Origin: Rickettsiales bacterium
GTDB taxonomy: Bacteria; Pseudomonadota; Alphaproteobacteria; Rs-D84
Direction: 5' to 3'
DNA: 44,234 nucleotides
NCBI GenBank assembly: GCA_031262525.1
Contig: JAISHM010000008.1
Coordinates: 1 to 44,234 of the forward strand
Positions 40,150 through 44,234 of the stretch are shown one piece after another. The first letter of the stretch is position 1. Each line of letters starts with the position of its first letter. The notes beneath the pieces were generated by a model. That model searched no databases. It saw nothing but the letters and a program-made list of their open reading frames with translations, and was not told the DNA's origin. A program made the translations under genes and the position numbers.

Positions 40150-41317
40150 TGCTATAACAATTGATAAATTATTACATAAGCCACTTGATACATTGTTGGC
40201 TGCATTTTTTAATACATCGCAAAATACGAATGGAAATTTTGAGATTCAGTCTAGTTATCGCCAAACAAAGTTTTTACTTTTGCCCGATGATACATATAAG
40301 AAAACTACGGCACAACTTTCAAAAAAATACGGGCTAGAATTTCATCCATCCAACGCAACAACGATAGTTGCAGATATTATAAATGACAAGCATTGGTCGT
40401 TGGATGAGTTTTTGAACGCTGTTTATGAAGCGATTCTCCCAAAACTGAATACCTTAAGAGCAAAAGATTCATTGGATGCAGAAATTGCGCTGGCAATGTT
40501 TATTTTCCGTGGCAGTGCCGATTTTAATCGTGGATTGTATGCCGTAGATTTAAAAAATCCGACACCTAAATATGTAGATAATATTTTCAAGTTGTTATTA
40601 TCATCGGATGAACTATTGGATAGATTAAATCTGAATTTCAGAGAATTGCAGCCGCAATTTGTTGCTGGCACTAATTTGCGTAACACACAAATCAGAATCA
40701 ATCTTAAATGGTTCTTTGATAATGTGATTTCCAAATTTGATAAAATCAATCAATACAAAACTAATGTTTTACAATCACAACGTATGAATCTTGGCGAAAT
40801 TAAAAAATCTAACAGTTTTGAAGATCGACTGGTATTTTATCAAGAATCTGTTCTGAACCGCGAATTGACACCACGTGAAATCAACGAATTGCGTCAAGAT
40901 TTGGACTTCAATGTTCATATGTTGCAAGAAACCGATAACGTATTCGGTTTGCGCAATCAGAAAATCGTGTCATATGCACGCGAAACATTTGAAGACGTTT
41001 GTGTTGGATGTGGCGACATTTATGACATCCGTGATCGCTCATTCAAAATGCCACGTAATGACCGATATTATTTTGAGATCAATCATGTGATTGCATATGC
41101 AAGCGATAGCCATGCAGTTGATGTTTTGGATAATTTGGTAAAATTATGCCCAACATGCCATCGTGCTTTGACCCCAGGGCGTGCGTATCCAGATTATCAG
41201 AAAACAATCATTGATAAAATGTTACGTTCCAGACCAGAAGTATCGAATTTCGTACATTCAATGATGCCCGAACATTTGAATTCTCCTGTAGATTTTGTTT
41301 ATGAATCATTGAGATAA
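40139..41317 (+). CDS. HNH restriction endonuclease
   Basis: A 392-residue protein starting at ATG 40139 (or the adjacent ATG at 40142), seven bases after AAAAGG and overlapping the methyltransferase end. The longer frame from 40091 is inside the previous gene. The N-terminal 270 residues have no motif I recognise, probably the DNA-recognition part. The C-terminal HNH domain contains CVGCGDIYD, EINHVIAYASDS and LVKLCPTCHRALT: zinc Cys pairs and catalytic His. Together with the two upstream methyltransferases of different type it forms a restriction-modification system. Confidence 0.88.
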   Translation: MMSDAITIDKLLHKPLDTLLAAFFNTSQNTNGNFEIQSSYRQTKFLLLPDDTYKKTTAQLSKKYGLEFHPSNATTIVADIINDKHWSLDEFLNAVYEAILPKLNTLRAKDSLDAEIALAMFIFRGSADFNRGLYAVDLKNPTPKYVDNIFKLLLSSDELLDRLNLNFRELQPQFVAGTNLRNTQIRINLKWFFDNVISKFDKINQYKTNVLQSQRMNLGEIKKSNSFEDRLVFYQESVLNRELTPREINELRQDLDFNVHMLQETDNVFGLRNQKIVSYARETFEDVCVGCGDIYDIRDRSFKMPRNDRYYFEINHVIAYASDSHAVDVLDNLVKLCPTCHRALTPGRAYPDYQKTIIDKMLRSRPEVSNFVHSMMPEHLNSPVDFVYESLR

Positions 41318-41404
41318 TAAGCCGTATATGGTGCTTCATTGGTATTTTGTAGTAAAAAATTATTTATTGGATAATAGTAGAAAAAAATAATAAACTGAAT
41401 AGAG

Positions 41405-42334
41405 ATGACTAGGAAAAATTATTCACCTTTACGATACCCTGGTGGTAAAGCAAAAGTTCTGGACTTTATGAAAGAACTGATTGTTACAAATTTTCCTAAA
41501 AATAGGAAACCTGTTTATATTGAACCATACGCAGGTGGTGCGGCAGTTGCATTGGGGTTGCTTTTAGATGGGTACGTATCAGAAATATACATAAATGACG
41601 CCGACCCTGCTATTTACAGTTTTTGGAATAATATCGTTAAACATAGCAACAAATTTATTAAAGCAATTCAAGATATAGATGTAACGATAGACGAATGGCA
41701 TAATCAAGTTGATATTTATCGTAAGAACAAACCAGGATTTGCACTTGGTGTGGCGGCATTCTTTCTAAATCGGTGCAATCACTCTGGAGTCTTAAAAGGC
41801 GGCGCTATTGGCGGATTAAAACAAGATGGGAAATATTTAATAGATTGCAGATTTAATAAATCAGATTTAATAAATCGCATTGTTCAAATTGCAAAATTTA
41901 AAAAACATATCCATTTATATGGTGAAGATACATTACAATTATTACAATCCAAAGAAATTCAAAAGATTATTAAAAATAATTGTTTGTTGTATTTAGACCC
42001 ACCATATTATGTGAAAGGCGGACAATTGTATAAAAATTCATATTCGGATAATGACCATAAGAATATTGCGGAAATGATGCAAAAAATGAATGGGAAATGG
42101 GTTGTTAGTTATGATAATGTGCCAGAAATACAAGATTTATATGCTTGGGTGTCCGATAACAAAAAAGTGCAATTTGATTTAAGATATTGCGCTGGTCAAA
42201 CAAGTAAGAGTGGGAATGAAATAATGTTATTTTCTGATCGCATATGGGTGCATTTTTATCGCCACGTTCGGAATCATGGGAAAACAAAACGATTGGGGAC
42301 ATTGCAAACACAATTGCCACGCGGTACGGAATGA
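41405..42334 (+). CDS. Dam-type DNA adenine methyltransferase with a foreign C-terminal tail
   Basis: A 309-residue frame of the D12/alpha class. SPLRYPGGKAKVLDFM and EPYAGGAAVALGLL form the AdoMet-binding region; LLYLDPPYYVKGGQLY is motif IV; GQTSKSGNEIMLFSD is the usual C-terminal strand. The family normally ends near this point. The last 25 or so residues (from about 42244) are read out of frame through a phage gpD gene, so the native stop was lost at the island's edge. The enzyme core is complete and probably active. It follows the endonuclease by 87 bp. Confidence 0.9.
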   Translation: MTRKNYSPLRYPGGKAKVLDFMKELIVTNFPKNRKPVYIEPYAGGAAVALGLLLDGYVSEIYINDADPAIYSFWNNIVKHSNKFIKAIQDIDVTIDEWHNQVDIYRKNKPGFALGVAAFFLNRCNHSGVLKGGAIGGLKQDGKYLIDCRFNKSDLINRIVQIAKFKKHIHLYGEDTLQLLQSKEIQKIIKNNCLLYLDPPYYVKGGQLYKNSYSDNDHKNIAEMMQKMNGKWVVSYDNVPEIQDLYAWVSDNKKVQFDLRYCAGQTSKSGNEIMLFSDRIWVHFYRHVRNHGKTKRLGTLQTQLPRGTE

Positions 42335-42909
42335 CGGCATCGATTGCGCCCGAATTTGCAAGTGTATTTTTATCACACATTGACCAAACGGATGAATCCG
42401 ATTCCGCATTCATAAGCCGTATTGCCGAAGACGCAGGTGGCACGGTAAAGGTTGCAAATGGACAATTGATAATTATGCAACCTTTGTCGGGCATGTTTCC
42501 AGATGGCACACCGTTGCCCGTGATAGAAATCCGTGAATCAGATATCATAAATTATCGCATGCGTCTTGCCGAACGGGCAAAGTATGGAAAGGTGGTCGCA
42601 AAATACTATGACATTGCGGCGGCACAAGAATTGGAAGTATCGGTCGGGGATAAAACCCCGACTTTTACTTTGCGGGAAACATTTGCGAATGCAGAAACCG
42701 CCCGTGCAAGAGCCACCGCCAAACTGCGCGAGATTGAATCTGGCACAAGAACCCTGACATTGGAAATTATCGGCAATCCGACATTGTCTGCGGAAAGCCG
42801 TATTTTAATCACAGTCCCCGACATATCGGGCGAATGGATTATCAAATCCGTGCGACACAACCTGTCGTCATCGGGATACAAAACAAACATAGAGGCATCA
42901 AAACTATGA
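42244..42909 (+). pseudogene. Phage late-control/tail protein gpD, N-terminus missing
   Basis: A 221-residue frame matching the C-terminal two thirds of P2-type gpD proteins: FLSPRSESWENKTIGDIANT, the HIDQTDESDSAFISRIAEDA signature, GQLIIMQPL, and the final SGEWIIKSVRHNLSSSGY. Full gpD proteins are about 330-350 residues. About the first 110 residues are absent, and the frame runs directly into the methyltransferase gene on its left. The ATG at 42244 is just the first available Met. gpD is a tail/baseplate component. The break marks the right edge of the restriction-modification island. Confidence 0.8.
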
Positions 42910-43145
42910 CAAAAGAAAGACAAAATGGAATCCGTCTGCAAGTCAATGCGGCGTTGCTTTATGCGTGCATTGCGGCACTGATTGGGTTCGTGATAAAGGC
43001 GGAATCGCATCACAGCGCGGTGGATACAAGGCTCGCCATGTTGGAACGGCGGACGGATACATTGGAATCCGATTTGAAATCAATTAAAGAATCACTTTAT
43101 GAGATTAAAGCGGACGTAAAAATCCTGATAAAGGGGGCGAAATAA
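42906..43145 (+). CDS. Small TM plus coiled-coil phage protein
   Basis: A 79-residue product starting at 42906 with an ATGA overlap to gpD. An N-terminal TM (VNAALLYACIAALIGFVI) is followed by a coiled coil (RLAMLERRTDTLESDLKSIK) to the end. The layout is reminiscent of XhlA-type or other lysis-module membrane proteins, with the TM at the opposite end. It precedes a holin-like gene by 1 bp. Exact role unknown. Confidence 0.7.
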   Translation: MTKERQNGIRLQVNAALLYACIAALIGFVIKAESHHSAVDTRLAMLERRTDTLESDLKSIKESLYEIKADVKILIKGAK

Positions 43146-43146
43146 A

Positions 43147-43377
43147 ATGAGAGAGTTTTTTAAGAAAGTTGGTGCGTATTTGGCGCGCCTGTTCAGCGAC
43201 CGCAGTGGCGACCCGTCCGCGAAACGATACGCCTGCGCCGTGTTTGCAATAACGGGGATTGTTCTGGCGGCGTGCGGGTTCGGGGTTGATATTGTCGGTC
43301 TGTTTGTGGCCGCTGCACTAGGCGAAAATGTAGTCAGTATTTTTGAGAAAGGTGGAACAGATGAAAAAGCAAATTAA
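43147..43377 (+). CDS. Putative holin
   Basis: A 76-residue product with two hydrophobic segments (AVFAITGIVLAAC and VDIVGLFVAAALG), a basic N-terminus and an acidic C-terminus. Size, topology and position before a cell-wall-active protein and spanins fit a holin that permeabilises the inner membrane. Family not assigned. It overlaps the next gene by 17 bp. Confidence 0.6.
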   Translation: MREFFKKVGAYLARLFSDRSGDPSAKRYACAVFAITGIVLAACGFGVDIVGLFVAAALGENVVSIFEKGGTDEKAN

Positions 43378-43777
43378 GAAAACACCGCGCGGAATCCGCA
43401 ATAATAATCCTGGCAACATTCGCTATAACGGTATTGCTTGGCAAGGTTTGGCAAATCCACCGTCTGACGGCGAGTTTTGCATATTTCGGGAGGCGCATTT
43501 TGGCATTCGTGCGCTGGCAAAATTATTGCGGAATTATAACAAATACTATGGACTGCGCACTATCAGCGGAATTATCCGCCGTTATGCGCCCGATACCGAA
43601 AACAATACCGATGCTTATATTGCGTCAGTTTCTCGTTCAATGGCGGTGGACGCGCATTTTCAAATGGATTTGGATAATACCGACACGATGTTGGAATTGG
43701 TAAAGGCAATTATCAAACACGAAAATGGTCGTTGCGAATATAAAGATGACGAGATTACAAAGGCAATAACATGTTAG
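43361..43777 (+). CDS. RGIRNNNPGN-family phage protein, probable cell-wall hydrolase
   Basis: A 138-residue protein starting at 43361 after AAAGGTGGAAC. KTPRGIRNNNPGNIRYNG, FGIRALAKLLRNYNKYYGL and IIRRYAPDTENNTDAYIASV are diagnostic of a family often annotated as phage structural protein P5 or virion protein, with a lysozyme-like fold suspected. Located between a holin-like gene and spanins, it probably acts as the endolysin. No signal peptide. It overlaps the next gene by 7 bp. Confidence 0.75.
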   Translation: MKKQIKKTPRGIRNNNPGNIRYNGIAWQGLANPPSDGEFCIFREAHFGIRALAKLLRNYNKYYGLRTISGIIRRYAPDTENNTDAYIASVSRSMAVDAHFQMDLDNTDTMLELVKAIIKHENGRCEYKDDEITKAITC

Positions 43778-43995
43778 AGAAAATCAAGAACGTATGGCGC
43801 GATTGGAAGATTGCAATAGTGGCGGCCGCATTATTTGCGGTCTATTTTTTAGGAATTAAAAGGGGGAAATCCGATGAGAAAGCATCACAAAATAAGAGTG
43901 TTTTGGCGAACATATCGCGCGCTGGTGTGGCTCGTCGTCGTTTGCGCGATAGTGGCGTTCTGCACCGGTTGCGTAAAAAATACACCCGTAAATGA
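43771..43995 (+). CDS. Inner spanin (Rz-like)
   Basis: A 74-residue product with an N-terminal TM (WKIAIVAAALFAVYFLGI) and a basic periplasmic tail ending RRRLRDSGVLHRLRKKYTRK, like Rz proteins. It overlaps the lipoprotein gene at 43874 by 122 bp in a different frame, the classical nested Rz/Rz1 arrangement. Confidence 0.7.
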   Translation: MLEKIKNVWRDWKIAIVAAALFAVYFLGIKRGKSDEKASQNKSVLANISRAGVARRRLRDSGVLHRLRKKYTRK

Positions 43996-44101
43996 CTTTT
44001 GCCTTATCTATCAACCAATCTATTCGCACCCCAACGACACCGAACCCACCCGCATGCAGATTGATATGAATAACGTGGTGTATGACGAATTATGCGGGTA
44101 A
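43874..44101 (+). CDS. Outer spanin lipoprotein (Rz1-like)
   Basis: A 75-residue product with basic start, hydrophobic signal (ALVWLVVVCAIVAF) and lipobox TGC, then a short periplasmic part containing DFCLIYQPIYSHPNDTEPTR, a pattern seen in alphaproteobacterial phage o-spanins. GGGGGAAATCCG precedes the ATG inside the i-spanin gene. It should bridge to the i-spanin and fuse the membranes at lysis. Confidence 0.72.
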   Translation: MRKHHKIRVFWRTYRALVWLVVVCAIVAFCTGCVKNTPVNDFCLIYQPIYSHPNDTEPTRMQIDMNNVVYDELCG

Positions 44102-44150
44102 ATTTGGGCATTTATAAAAATTGCTAGCATTTTGCGTATCAGATTGTATA

Positions 44151-44234
44151 ATGCCTAAAATACAGGATATGGATACAAACTTTACGATTACAAAATACAT
44201 GATGAATTTAAGTGTTTTTTATGATATAATGATT
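44151..44234 (+). CDS. Possible start of a further gene, partial
   Basis: From ATG at 44151 (MPKIQDMDTNFTITKYMMNL) 28 codons are open to the window end. A second in-frame ATG is at 44169. No ribosome-binding site is seen, and a TATAAT sequence overlaps the first ATG, so the start is uncertain. Confidence 0.3.
   Translation, partial: MPKIQDMDTNFTITKYMMNLSVFYDIMI

Larger units (their letters stand above)
31771..44234. mobile_element. Composite integrative region at a tRNA-Met gene
   Basis: The left edge is the truncated integrase at 31771; the right edge is beyond the window. It contains two inverted integrase-module arms, a 3.0-kb tRNA-half-flanked cassette, an intact tRNA-Met with a full tyrosine integrase, a restriction-modification island and a broken phage tail/lysis module. 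Housekeeping genes end with rho at 31193. The parts are probably not one element but successive insertions at the same site. Confidence 0.8.

Noticed and set aside
42236-42239. GATC at the island junction as evidence that the Dam-type enzyme guided insertion
   Set aside because: The four bases encode conserved residues of the methyltransferase end, so chance explains them.

Overview
The window looks like the chromosome of an AT-rich, Gram-negative alphaproteobacterium, probably uncultured and host-associated. The evidence is a set of single-copy housekeeping genes of alphaproteobacterial type (alaS, recO, argS, rpsF-rpsR-rplI, polA, pth, rho), a MotA/OmpA-type envelope pair, outer-membrane beta-barrels, and many exported proteins with signal peptides. 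I cannot name the genus. No rRNA operon and no CRISPR array is present.

Bases 1-12,960 are backbone. They hold a partial membrane gene, a compact alaS without the beta-barrel linker and C-Ala domain, exported proteins of unknown function, a frameshifted family 2 glycosyltransferase, recO, tRNA-Ser(UGA), argS, and a run of small exported proteins. One of these is broken at a 12-bp poly-G/C tract. Then come tRNA-Leu with the rare anticodon AAG, the MotA/OmpA pair and the rpsF operon.

Bases 12,960-31,200 mix housekeeping genes (polA, pth, rho) with envelope genes. The distinctive part is a set of very cysteine-rich exported proteins (13,791-16,496, and the tight three-gene operon 25,379 to 21,435) that share a repeated C-x6-C-x4-C-x6-C motif. 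Two members are interrupted, one by an in-frame TAG and one at an A8 tract. Intergenic spaces at 12,960-13,790 and 21,110-21,430 are packed with dispersed palindromes (core TTGTCCTTTATAAAGGACAA) and GC-rich hairpin repeats. Further on lie an isolated VirB11-like ATPase, lipoproteins including an FKBP prolyl isomerase, and a stray overlapping spanin-like gene pair.

Bases 31,771-44,234 are a layered mobile region at a tRNA-Met gene. Two inverted arms of about 645 bp (tRNA 5' half, tRNA promoter, AlpA-type regulator, integrase start) face away from each other. The right arm has an intact tRNA and a full tyrosine integrase; the left arm has a half tRNA and a truncated integrase. Between them sits a 3.0-kb cassette bounded by about 230-bp direct repeats that contain the tRNA half. 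It carries a BRO-N protein and a membrane-anchored HNH nuclease. Right of the integrase are three small genes, then an inserted restriction-modification island (C5 methyltransferase, beta-class N6-adenine methyltransferase, HNH endonuclease, Dam-type methyltransferase). The island's right edge cuts into a phage gpD tail gene, which is followed by a phage lysis module (coiled-coil membrane protein, holin-like protein, RGIRNNNPGN-family protein, two overlapping spanin genes).

The best candidates for something undescribed are the cysteine-motif envelope operon, the tRNA-half cassette with its BRO-N/membrane-HNH pair, and the three-methyltransferase HNH island. Several genes here are broken at homopolymers. 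That could be real phase variation or assembly error, and the raw reads would decide.
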